A stretch of 64,000 nucleotides of DNA from an uncultured Dehalococcoidia bacterium. GTDB lineage: Bacteria; Chloroflexota; Dehalococcoidia; Lucifugimonadales; Lucifugimonadaceae. The DNA is taken from assembly GCA_951812795.1 (NCBI GenBank), contig OX638325.1, forward strand, positions 2,442,277 through 2,506,276. Direction: 5' to 3'. The translations under genes were made by a program, and so were the position numbers. Position 1 is the first letter of the stretch. The number at the start of each line of letters is the position of its first letter. Below, one piece after another: positions 1 through 6,401 of this stretch. The notes beneath the pieces were generated by a model. It was not told where the DNA came from. It saw only the letters and a list, made by a program, of their open reading frames with translations, and did not search any database.

Positions 1-2
1 GG

Positions 3-671
3 CTCTACCACATGCCCAAACGCCAAGTGCAAAAACGAGCCGACGAACTGCTTAATCAATTTGATCTCGTAGATGCCGCCGACCGATCGGTCAAAGGTTA
101 CTCGGGCGGAATGCGTCGTCGCCTCGACCTCGCTGCAAGCCTCGTTGCAAACCCGCCGATGATCTTCCTCGACGAACCCACGACCGGACTCGACCCCCGC
201 AGCCGACTCGAACTCTGGGACGTCATCAGAACGCTCGTCAGCGAGGGCACAACCGTCCTCCTAACGACTCAATACCTCGAAGAAGCCGACCAGCTAGCCG
301 ACCAAATTACCGTTATCGACCTTGGAAAAGTCATCGCCCAAGGCACCGCCGACGAACTCAAGCACCAGGCCGGTTCCGAATTCATCGAGATCACCGTCCG
401 AGACACCGAGGACACCAAACGCGCCGCAAGCGTGTTGTCCAACTACGCCGAAAACAACGAGTGCGACATCGACGAGGAGAACAACAAGACCTCCATCATG
501 GTCAAAGACGGCGCATCGATCATGGTTCAAGTCGTCCGATCCCTCGACACCGAGGACATCCCCGTAGCCAACATGGCCGTCCGACAACCCACCCTCGACG
601 ACGTGTTCCTAGCCATCACCGGCCGCACCGCCGAAGAGGCCGCCACCGAGTCGGAGCAGGATACCAATTGA
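3..671 (+). CDS. ABC transporter ATP-binding protein, DrrA-like (5' truncated by window edge)
   Basis: This is the nucleotide-binding subunit of an ABC exporter. It would hydrolyse ATP on the cytoplasmic face to drive the ABC-2 permeases encoded just downstream. Visible are the signature motif YSGGMRRRLDLA, the Walker B segment MIFLDEPTTGLDP and the H-loop region LLTTQYLEEAD. The C-terminal extension ending in RQPTLDDVFLAITGR is typical of the DrrA daunorubicin-resistance family. The Walker A region lies outside the window: the frame is open to the left edge, so the Met at 12 is probably internal. The substrate cannot be told from sequence. Confidence 0.9.
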   Translation, partial: LYHMPKRQVQKRADELLNQFDLVDAADRSVKGYSGGMRRRLDLAASLVANPPMIFLDEPTTGLDPRSRLELWDVIRTLVSEGTTVLLTTQYLEEADQLADQITVIDLGKVIAQGTADELKHQAGSEFIEITVRDTEDTKRAASVLSNYAENNECDIDEENNKTSIMVKDGASIMVQVVRSLDTEDIPVANMAVRQPTLDDVFLAITGRTAEEAATESEQDTN

Positions 672-896
672 ACCCGCAAACCACCACCATACCCCATCCG
701 CAAAGCGAAAGGGGCGCGAGCAAGCGCGTAGCGATGCGAGCGGGGAATGCTCGGGGCGGACGAAAGGACCCGCCTGTCATTCCTAGCTCGGCCTCATGTC
801 ATTCTGAACGAAGCGTAGCGGAGTGAAGAATCTCGACGCCTCAGCCCATTGCGTCTCATAGGTTCCTTGCGACGCTCGGAATGACAATCAACAAAA
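672..896. repeat. Intergenic repeats between exporter ATPase and first permease
   Basis: No gene is seen here. Bases 704-745 hold a GC-rich element that contains GCGAAAGGGGCGCGAGC; related copies lie near 1850, 39985 and 63820. Bases 798-834 hold the element that begins GTCATTCTGAACGAAGCG and ends GAGTGAAGAATCTC. It recurs near 1960, 55811, 57085 (inverted), 61085 and 61145 (inverted). The tail GACGCTCGGAATGACAA (about 871-887) is also found before the second permease, so this spacer and the next look like copies of one another. Confidence 0.7.
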
Positions 897-1727
897 ATGA
901 CAACCCAAATCGTCCAACCTCAAGACTCCCCGTTTAGAGAAGCGATCGGCTCACTCCTCTACGAGTTCCGGTGGCTCGCTTCAGACACCGCGATGATGAC
1001 GTGGCGGAATCTGATGCACTACCGCCGCAACCCGGAGACGTTGGCATCGACGATAGCGGGACCAGTCATGTTCCTGCTGCTCTTCAACTACGTCTTCGGC
1101 GGCGCAATCGGCGCCGGCAGAGACTTCAACTACATCGACTATCTCGTGCCCGGCATCCTCATCCAAAACAACCTCTTCACCGTCATGAACACCGGCATCG
1201 GCATCGCCCAAGACCTGCAAAAAGGCTTCGTCGACCGATATCGATCATTGCCGATGGCTCGATCCGCGGTGCTGGGCGGACGCGTCTGCGCTACAACCTT
1301 GGTCAGCTTTGCCAGCGTCTATTGGACACTCGCGATCGCTCTCATCTTCGGCATGAGATTCCACGGCGGACTCATCCCGGCACTGATCCTACCGCTCGTA
1401 GTCGCCGCATTCTGTTTCGCCTTCGCATGGGTGTCGGCACTCGTCGGCGTCTCGGTAAGGAATGCAGAAACCGCCAGCTCATCGACATTCTTCGTAGCCA
1501 TCCCGCTCACCTTCCTGAGTTCCACATTCGTTCCCATCGAAACGATGCCCGGCTGGCTACAAGCCTTCGCCGAAGTCAACCCCATAACCCACGTCGTAAA
1601 CCTATGCCGCAACCTCGCGCAAGGCGGACCTCTCGAATCCTACGCATGGGTCACCGCATTCTGGATCGCCCTAATGGTCATCGGCATCGGCTCCCTAGCA
1701 ACCTGGCGCTACAGGCGAATCTCATGA
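897..1727 (+). CDS. ABC-2 type transporter permease, DrrB-like (copy 1)
   Basis: This is the membrane subunit of the exporter whose ATPase lies upstream. The 276-residue protein has a cytoplasmic N-terminus, the conserved entry MTWRNLMHYRRNPE, and about six hydrophobic segments. The loop VDRYRSLPMARSAVLGGR and the later FVPIETMPGWLQ are characteristic of the ABC-2/DrrB family. It is closely similar along its whole length to the next gene (2084-2935), which points to a tandem duplication. The two could form a heterodimeric channel with the shared ATPase. Substrate unknown; lipids or hydrophobic compounds are usual for the family. Confidence 0.88.
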   Translation: MTTQIVQPQDSPFREAIGSLLYEFRWLASDTAMMTWRNLMHYRRNPETLASTIAGPVMFLLLFNYVFGGAIGAGRDFNYIDYLVPGILIQNNLFTVMNTGIGIAQDLQKGFVDRYRSLPMARSAVLGGRVCATTLVSFASVYWTLAIALIFGMRFHGGLIPALILPLVVAAFCFAFAWVSALVGVSVRNAETASSSTFFVAIPLTFLSSTFVPIETMPGWLQAFAEVNPITHVVNLCRNLAQGGPLESYAWVTAFWIALMVIGIGSLATWRYRRIS

Positions 1728-2083
1728 TCACAAGGCCAATACAAAACGCCCCCATACCCACCACCGCCGTCATTCCGGCGAAAGCCGACGCTTCAGCGGA
1801 CGGAACGTCCATCCGGTGGAGCGGCGAGGATGTACGCCCTTTTCGCATGGTGAAAGGGGCGCGAACGAGCGCAGCTAGATCTCGGGGTGTGCCTCAACCA
1901 CCCGCATGTCCTCCCAAGCGTAATCACCCATGTCATTCTCAACGAATCGTTCTGTGTCATTCTGAACGAAGCGCAGCGGAGTGAAGAATCTCAACACCGC
2001 CCCCTAGGTTCCTCGCCACGCTCGGAATGACAATGACCCATATCACAGCCATCCCTTAATCCCATAAATCCCAGTTCAGACAA
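1728..2083. repeat. Repeat-filled spacer between the two permeases
   Basis: No gene is seen. Around 1769-1815 lies a repeat that contains GTCATTCCGGCGAAAGCC followed by GACGCTTCAGCGGA; a close copy is embedded in valS near 20791. Around 1850 there is a variant of the GAAAGGGGCGCGA element. Around 1932-1990 there are two partial or complete copies of the GTCATTCTGAACGAAGCG element. At 2006-2030 the segment CACGCTCGGAATGACAATG matches the end of the spacer before the first permease. Confidence 0.65.
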
Positions 2084-2935
2084 ATGAACCTACCCGCCCA
2101 AACCATTCCTTCCCCTCCCCCTTCTAGGGGGAGATTAAGAGGGGGTCTCTCCGAACTCGCATCCGCGATCGCCGTCGAATCGCGCTGGATCATTTCGGAC
2201 ACCGCGGTTATGACGTGGCGAAACCTGATCCGCTACCGACGTTCCCCCGAACTCCTCCTCTTCTCCACGCTCTCACCCGTCATGTTCATCTTCCTCTTCA
2301 ACTACGTCTTCGGAGGCGCCATACCCACCGGAAATCTCAACTACATCGACTTCCTGATGCCCGGCATCCTCGTCCAGACCACCCTCTTCAGCGCCACCCA
2401 GACCGGCGTCGGACTCGCCGAAGACCTCCAGAAAGGAATGGTCGACCGCTACCGATCCCTCCCGATGGCCCGCTCCGCCGTCCTCGGCGGACGCGTCGCC
2501 GCCGAAACCCTTGTGAGCCTATTCGTCGCCTGCCTCATGCTCGCCGTCGGATACATCATCGGCATGCGCTTCCACGGCGGCTTCTGGCCCGGCTTCGCCG
2601 TGCCATTCATGGTCGCCGGATTCGCCTTCGGATTCTCCTGGGTAGCCGCATTCATCGGAGCATCCGTCCGCAACGCCGAAGGCGCTGGATCACTCATGTT
2701 CTTCGTCGTCTTCCCCTTCACCTTCCTCTCATCCGCCTTCGTCCCCATCGAATCCATGCCCGGCTGGCTCCAACCCTTCACATCCGTCAACCCCGTAACC
2801 TATGCCGTCGACCTCGGCCGCGCCCTCTCCCAAGGCGGCCCGATCCTAACCAACGCCTGGCCCACTCTACTCTGGACCCTAGCCTTCACCCTAATCATCG
2901 GCCCAACAGCCGTCTGGCGCTACCGCAAGGTGTAG
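2084..2935 (+). CDS. ABC-2 type transporter permease, DrrB-like (copy 2)
   Basis: This is a 283-residue paralogue of the preceding permease, with the same landmarks: MTWRNLIRYRRSPE, FNYVFGGAI, VDRYRSLPMARSAVLGGR and FVPIESMPGWLQ. About six membrane segments are expected. If the ATG at 2084 is used, residues 10-22 (PSPPPSRGRLRGG) are encoded by a copy of the interspersed repeat CCCCTCCCCCTTCTAG plus GGGAGATTAAGAGGG. The repeat would then supply or displace the original N-terminus. The homologous part starts only around ELASAIAVESRWIISD. Start choice is therefore uncertain, but the product family is clear. Confidence 0.85.
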   Translation: MNLPAQTIPSPPPSRGRLRGGLSELASAIAVESRWIISDTAVMTWRNLIRYRRSPELLLFSTLSPVMFIFLFNYVFGGAIPTGNLNYIDFLMPGILVQTTLFSATQTGVGLAEDLQKGMVDRYRSLPMARSAVLGGRVAAETLVSLFVACLMLAVGYIIGMRFHGGFWPGFAVPFMVAGFAFGFSWVAAFIGASVRNAEGAGSLMFFVVFPFTFLSSAFVPIESMPGWLQPFTSVNPVTYAVDLGRALSQGGPILTNAWPTLLWTLAFTLIIGPTAVWRYRKV

Positions 2936-2970
2936 GTACCCAGCCCCCGGGTATGCCCGGGGAGGTGGCA

Positions 2971-3016
2971 GGGTTTCCCCCGTTCACGGGGGAAATGTCC
3001 GAAGGACAAAGGGGGC
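2971..3016 (+). repeat. Family A palindromic repeat, copy 1
   Basis: A 46-base element made of two adjacent hairpins. The first pairs TTTCCCCCGT with ACGGGGGAAA around a TC loop. The second is TGTCC-GAA-GGACA, followed by AAGGGGGC. The first stem carries a T-A pair where other copies have C-G, so both sides changed together. It lies just after the second permease gene and could affect 3' ends of the transcript. Confidence 0.85.
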
Positions 3017-3072
3017 GCGTGTCTTCGCCACACCAGACAAAGGAAATCACATCCCGCACGTAACATGCGGGA

Positions 3073-3438
3073 ATGCCATACACAAGCATCACCCACCGCA
3101 CACGCGCAAGAAAATTGCGCAAGAACCCGACCGACGCCGAGCGCGTCCTGTGGACGCATCTCCGCAAACGCAGAATCCACGGTTACCGATTCCGACGCCA
3201 ACACCCCATACCGCCATTCATCGCCGACTTCGCCTGTCCTCAACTTCGTCTCGTAATCGAGTTAGATGGTTCTCAGCACGATGAAAACCGCGAGGCAGAC
3301 GAGTCTCGGAGTCTGAAGTTGGCAGAAGCTGGTTATCGCGTCGTACGTTTTTGGAATACCGACATCCTTCAAGACATAGACACCGTACTCGACGCAATAA
3401 GCCACGCCATATTTACATGCCAGAGGCGATGGCAATGA
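3073..3438 (+). CDS. DUF559 domain protein (Vsr/restriction endonuclease-like fold)
   Basis: A 121-residue protein of the DUF559 family, which has a PD-(D/E)XK nuclease fold related to very-short-patch repair enzymes. The N-terminus RTRARKLRKNPTDAERVLW is the family hallmark. The core VIELDGSQHD provides the acidic residues and the Gln/His seen in the family, and the C-terminal GYRVVRFWNTDIL is also conserved. Length is usual for the family. The cellular role of DUF559 proteins is not well established; nicking or repair of DNA is a family-level inference. Repeats flank it on both sides and no obvious operon partner is seen. Confidence 0.85.
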   Translation: MPYTSITHRTRARKLRKNPTDAERVLWTHLRKRRIHGYRFRRQHPIPPFIADFACPQLRLVIELDGSQHDENREADESRSLKLAEAGYRVVRFWNTDILQDIDTVLDAISHAIFTCQRRWQ

Positions 3439-3457
3439 ACCGATATCGCCAAGCAAC

Positions 3458-3502
3458 GCCCCCTTTGGCTTCGCCATTTCCCCCATGAATGGGGGAAACC
3501 CT
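3458..3502 (-). repeat. Family A palindromic repeat, diverged inverted copy
   Basis: Reads in the opposite direction to its neighbours: GCCCCCTTTGGCTTCGCC then ATTTCCCCCATGAATGGG. The long hairpin has become CCCCCA-TGAA-TGGGG, again with paired changes that keep the stem. The second hairpin is changed to TGGCTTCGCCA, which also still pairs. Confidence 0.75.
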
Positions 3503-3537
3503 GAACCGTACCGGCACCGAGCAGCGGGGAGGTGGCA

Positions 3538-3583
3538 GGGTTGCCCCCGCTCGCGGGGGAAATGTCCGAAGGACAAAGGGGGC
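3538..3583 (+). repeat. Family A palindromic repeat, copy 2
   Basis: Near-consensus element: GGGTTGCCCCCGCTCG then CGGGGGAAATGTCC and GAAGGACAAAGGGGGC. It shares the flank GGGGAGGTGGCA with the copy at 2971, so the mobile or copied unit may extend about 12 bases upstream of the palindrome. Confidence 0.85.
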
Positions 3584-3708
3584 ATACCCGCCGTCATTCC
3601 CGAGATACAGCGTGCTTCATATAAAGGGATGCACGCTATACTCGTTGCGTCGATCGCGCGTAATCTTTGAGTCATCGTCGACACCACCACCTAACCCCTA
3701 ACCACCCC

Positions 3709-4851
3709 ATGAAAATCACCGACGTAACCACAACCCTCATCTTCAACCCCGAAGCCGACGCCATCCAGGATGCCACCATCCCGCCGCTCAAACCCGGCAC
3801 CCGCGGCCGCACCACCGTCTTCATCCACATCCACACCGACGAAGGTACCCAAGGTTTCAGCTACCTCAACTCGCCCGCGGCCATCCGTTCGCTGATCGAC
3901 GACAACCTCAAGGACATCCTCATCGGCAAAACACCGTTCGAGACCGAACGCATCTGGACCGAGTTGTTCTGGCGCGTCCGCGGCTACGGTCGCAAAGGCT
4001 TCGCGTTCCAAGCCATCTCCGGCCTCGACGTCGCACTCTGGGACCTCAAAGGCAAAGCCCTCGGCGTCCCCTTGTACAAACTCCTCGGACAAGCCCACGA
4101 GACCGTCCCCTGCTACGGCAGCGGAGGATGGACCAACTACACCGTCGACGAATTGGTCGCTGAGCAGACCGGATATGTCGACATGGGATTCCCCCGCATC
4201 AAGATGAAGGTCGGCAAAGACTTCGGAATGGACGAACGTGCCGACATCGAGCGGCTCGAAGCCGTCCGCAAGGCCGTCGGCGACGATGTCGAGATCTTCG
4301 TCGACGCCAACAACGGCTACTACGCCAAGCAAGCCATCCGGATGTCCCGCAAGTTTGAAGACTACGACGTCGGATGGTTTGAAGAGCCGGTCCTAGCCGA
4401 CGACATCCAAGGTCTCGCCGAAATCTCCAAAGCCACCAACATCCCCGTCGCCACCGGCGAGCACGAATACACCAAATACGGTTTCAAAGAGCTCATCAGC
4501 CAAGGCGGCGCAGACATCGTTCAGCCCGACATCGGCAGGGTAGGGGGCGTAACCGAGTGGATGAAGGTCACCCACCTCGCCGACTCCTACAACCTCCCCA
4601 TCGCGCCCCACGCCTACTCTCTCCTCCACCTCCACTGCACGATGGCCACACCCAACCTAAAAGTCGTCGAAGTCCTCGGCGGCGAAATGAAATCATGGCC
4701 CGTCCTCTTCACCGAAGTCCCCTGGCCCAAAAACGGCCAATGGAAAGCCTTCGAAGACCGTCCCGGCCTAGGCCTAGAACCCAACCCCGACGCAATGAAA
4801 AACCTATCCGTCGACTCAGACGGCCCAGCACCTGCTCAGAGAGGGTTTTGA
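3709..4851 (+). CDS. Mandelate racemase/muconate lactonizing enzyme family protein (enolase superfamily)
   Basis: A 380-residue enolase-superfamily enzyme that probably dehydrates or epimerises a sugar acid or similar carboxylate. It binds Mg2+ and abstracts the proton alpha to the carboxylate. The mandelate racemase subgroup layout is visible: the KxK base motif at K165/K167 (IKMKVG), metal ligands D199 (VDANNGY), E225 (FEEPV) and E251 (GEHEY), and the His-Asp dyad H301 (APHAYS) with D274 (QPDIGRVGG). Met at 3709 is chosen because the 14 residues before it look random. Substrate is unassigned; the SDR downstream and SMP-30 lactonases elsewhere fit sugar-acid catabolism. Confidence 0.9.
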   Translation: MKITDVTTTLIFNPEADAIQDATIPPLKPGTRGRTTVFIHIHTDEGTQGFSYLNSPAAIRSLIDDNLKDILIGKTPFETERIWTELFWRVRGYGRKGFAFQAISGLDVALWDLKGKALGVPLYKLLGQAHETVPCYGSGGWTNYTVDELVAEQTGYVDMGFPRIKMKVGKDFGMDERADIERLEAVRKAVGDDVEIFVDANNGYYAKQAIRMSRKFEDYDVGWFEEPVLADDIQGLAEISKATNIPVATGEHEYTKYGFKELISQGGADIVQPDIGRVGGVTEWMKVTHLADSYNLPIAPHAYSLLHLHCTMATPNLKVVEVLGGEMKSWPVLFTEVPWPKNGQWKAFEDRPGLGLEPNPDAMKNLSVDSDGPAPAQRGF

Positions 4852-4890
4852 CACTCGAAGCTCGCGTTATGATAGAAGTCAAAGCGGGAT

Positions 4891-5160
4891 ATGAAATTGT
4901 TAGCAACTCTTGAAGAAAACGTGGCCGTATACGAAGAAATGCGGGCAGAGCTCGAAGCGAACCACATGCATCAGTGGGTCGTGATCTACGACACGCAACT
5001 CGTTGGTACATTCGCAGATTTCGAAGAGGCCGCTGACGTGGCAGTAACGCGTTTCGGACCGGGCCCGTATCACATAAAGAGAATCGGCGAACCACCTCTG
5101 CAAATCACACCTTCATTTAGATTTGTGTTGACTCATGCGAACGATCGACCTTCCGGGTGA
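4891..5160 (+). CDS. Small protein, DUF5678-like, partner of the downstream retropepsin-like protease
   Basis: An 89-residue protein. The pattern of a short helix (VYEEMRAELEANH), then HQWVVIYDTQLVG, TFADFEEAADVAVTRFG and GPYHIKRIGEP recalls small DUF5678-type proteins that sit next to retropepsin-like proteases in other bacteria. That assignment rests on recall of the pattern, not a search. Its 3' end overlaps the start of the protease gene by 26 bases, so the two are probably co-translated. A similar small gene and protease pair occurs at 59025-59677. Function unknown. Confidence 0.65.
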   Translation: MKLLATLEENVAVYEEMRAELEANHMHQWVVIYDTQLVGTFADFEEAADVAVTRFGPGPYHIKRIGEPPLQITPSFRFVLTHANDRPSG

Positions 5161-5596
5161 GGAGCAACCTAATTCGTTAGAAGAGTGGGGTCCGGTAGCG
5201 CAGATCGATATCGCCCACGGGCCACAAGGGATTGGTCAATCGTTCCAATTCCACGGTGGAAATTACGTTGCGCTAGTCGACACCGGTGCCCGAATGAGTT
5301 GCGTCGATTCTGGTTTGGCCGAACGGTTGAATCTTCCCATCGTCGGATCGCCTATCGAAGGTGTTGGCGCGACCGGACCGTTCAGTTCTGATCCCGTTCT
5401 GGGTCGTATCCACATAGAGGATTTCGACACCGTGGTTTACGGACGGTTCTTGGCATTGCCGCTAGTTGAACACGACCAGCCGTACCATGCGCTTATCGGC
5501 AGGGATATCCTGCGTCGCGGCAAATTCACCTATGACGGTTTGACCGGGAATTGGTCGATGAAGATTGAACCAACCGACGATTACAATCGCTCCTAA
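5135..5596 (+). CDS. Retropepsin-like (clan AA) aspartic protease
   Basis: A 153-residue single-domain aspartic protease homologue. The catalytic motif is VALVDTGARMSC (Asp at about residue 45), followed by a flap-like segment GVGATGPF and the hydrophobic-hydrophobic-Gly motif ALIGRDIL near the C-terminus. Retropepsins of this size act as homodimers, each giving one Asp. No signal peptide or membrane segment is seen, so it is probably cytoplasmic. It overlaps the small upstream gene and lies 35 bases before the SDR gene. The protein substrate is unknown; the tight pairing suggests the small partner regulates it or is its target. Confidence 0.82.
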   Translation: MRTIDLPGEEQPNSLEEWGPVAQIDIAHGPQGIGQSFQFHGGNYVALVDTGARMSCVDSGLAERLNLPIVGSPIEGVGATGPFSSDPVLGRIHIEDFDTVVYGRFLALPLVEHDQPYHALIGRDILRRGKFTYDGLTGNWSMKIEPTDDYNRS

Positions 5597-5631
5597 CCCA
5601 CACGAACAAAACAACACAAGATCATCCCCTC

Positions 5632-6390
5632 ATGACCACCCCAAGACTCCAAAACAAAGTAGCCATCGTAACCGGTGGCGCTTCCGGCATCGGCGAGGCT
5701 TGCTCCCGCATCTTCGTCCGCGAAGGCGCAAAAGTCATCATCAGCGACATCGACGCTACAAAAGGCAACGCCCTTGAAGCTGAACTCACCCCCGACGCCG
5801 TCTTCTTCAACCATGACGTAACCCAAGAAGCCGCTTGGGACGATGCAGTCGAGATAGCCGAATCCAAGTGGGGCCGTCTAGACATCGTTGTCAACAATGC
5901 AGGCATGTCTGGCGCCAAAGGCCGAACCGTGGTCGAAGATGTCATCCTCGACGACTGGAACGACGTTTTCGCTGTCAATTCCACCGCCATAATGCTCGGC
6001 ACCCGAGCCGGCATCAGAGCCATGAAAAAGGTCGGCGGAGGCTCCGTCATCAACGTTTCCTCGATTTTCGGCATCGTGGGATCCAAAGCCGGAGCGCCTT
6101 ACCATGCATCCAAAGGTGCCGCCCGCATTTTCTCCAAAGCCGCCGCCGTCCAGTACGCCCCCGACAACATCCGCGTCAACGCCGTATGCCCCGGCTTCAC
6201 TGACACCCCCATGACCACCGACATCCACGGCGTCAAAGAGATCCGAGACTACCGCGAGGGCATGACCCCCATGGGCCGCCTCGGTCTACCCGACGACATC
6301 GCCTACGGCTGCCTCTACCTAGCCTCCGATGAATCGTCTTGGGTAACTGGGACGGAGCTGGTTATTGATGGCGGGGAGACGGCTTGGTAG
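5632..6390 (+). CDS. Short-chain dehydrogenase/reductase (SDR), classical type
   Basis: A 252-residue NAD(P)-dependent oxidoreductase. It shows the cofactor motif TGGASGIGE near residue 15, NNAG at about residue 87, the catalytic Ser in INVSSIFG and the YHASK active-site Tyr/Lys. The C-terminal segment WVTGTELVIDGG is standard. An acidic residue (IISDID) after the second strand favours NAD over NADP. It follows the enolase-superfamily enzyme and the protease pair on the same strand, and could oxidise an alcohol intermediate of sugar-acid catabolism. Substrate unassigned. Confidence 0.92.
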   Translation: MTTPRLQNKVAIVTGGASGIGEACSRIFVREGAKVIISDIDATKGNALEAELTPDAVFFNHDVTQEAAWDDAVEIAESKWGRLDIVVNNAGMSGAKGRTVVEDVILDDWNDVFAVNSTAIMLGTRAGIRAMKKVGGGSVINVSSIFGIVGSKAGAPYHASKGAARIFSKAAAVQYAPDNIRVNAVCPGFTDTPMTTDIHGVKEIRDYREGMTPMGRLGLPDDIAYGCLYLASDESSWVTGTELVIDGGETAW

Positions 6391-6401
6391 GGCAGTATCT
6401 C

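Noticed and set aside
2215-3063. Long Arg/Pro-rich frame overlapping the second permease
   Set aside because: Composition is that of an out-of-frame shadow of a C-rich gene, and the permease frame has clear homology.
2971-3583. CRISPR-like array from repeated GC-rich units
   Set aside because: Units are irregularly spaced, in both orientations, and dispersed over 60 kb; no unique spacers of uniform size and no cas genes.
4848-4873. Promoter TTGACA ... TATGAT before the small-protein/protease pair
   Set aside because: Both hexamers are good but the spacer is only 14 bases; not strong enough to annotate.
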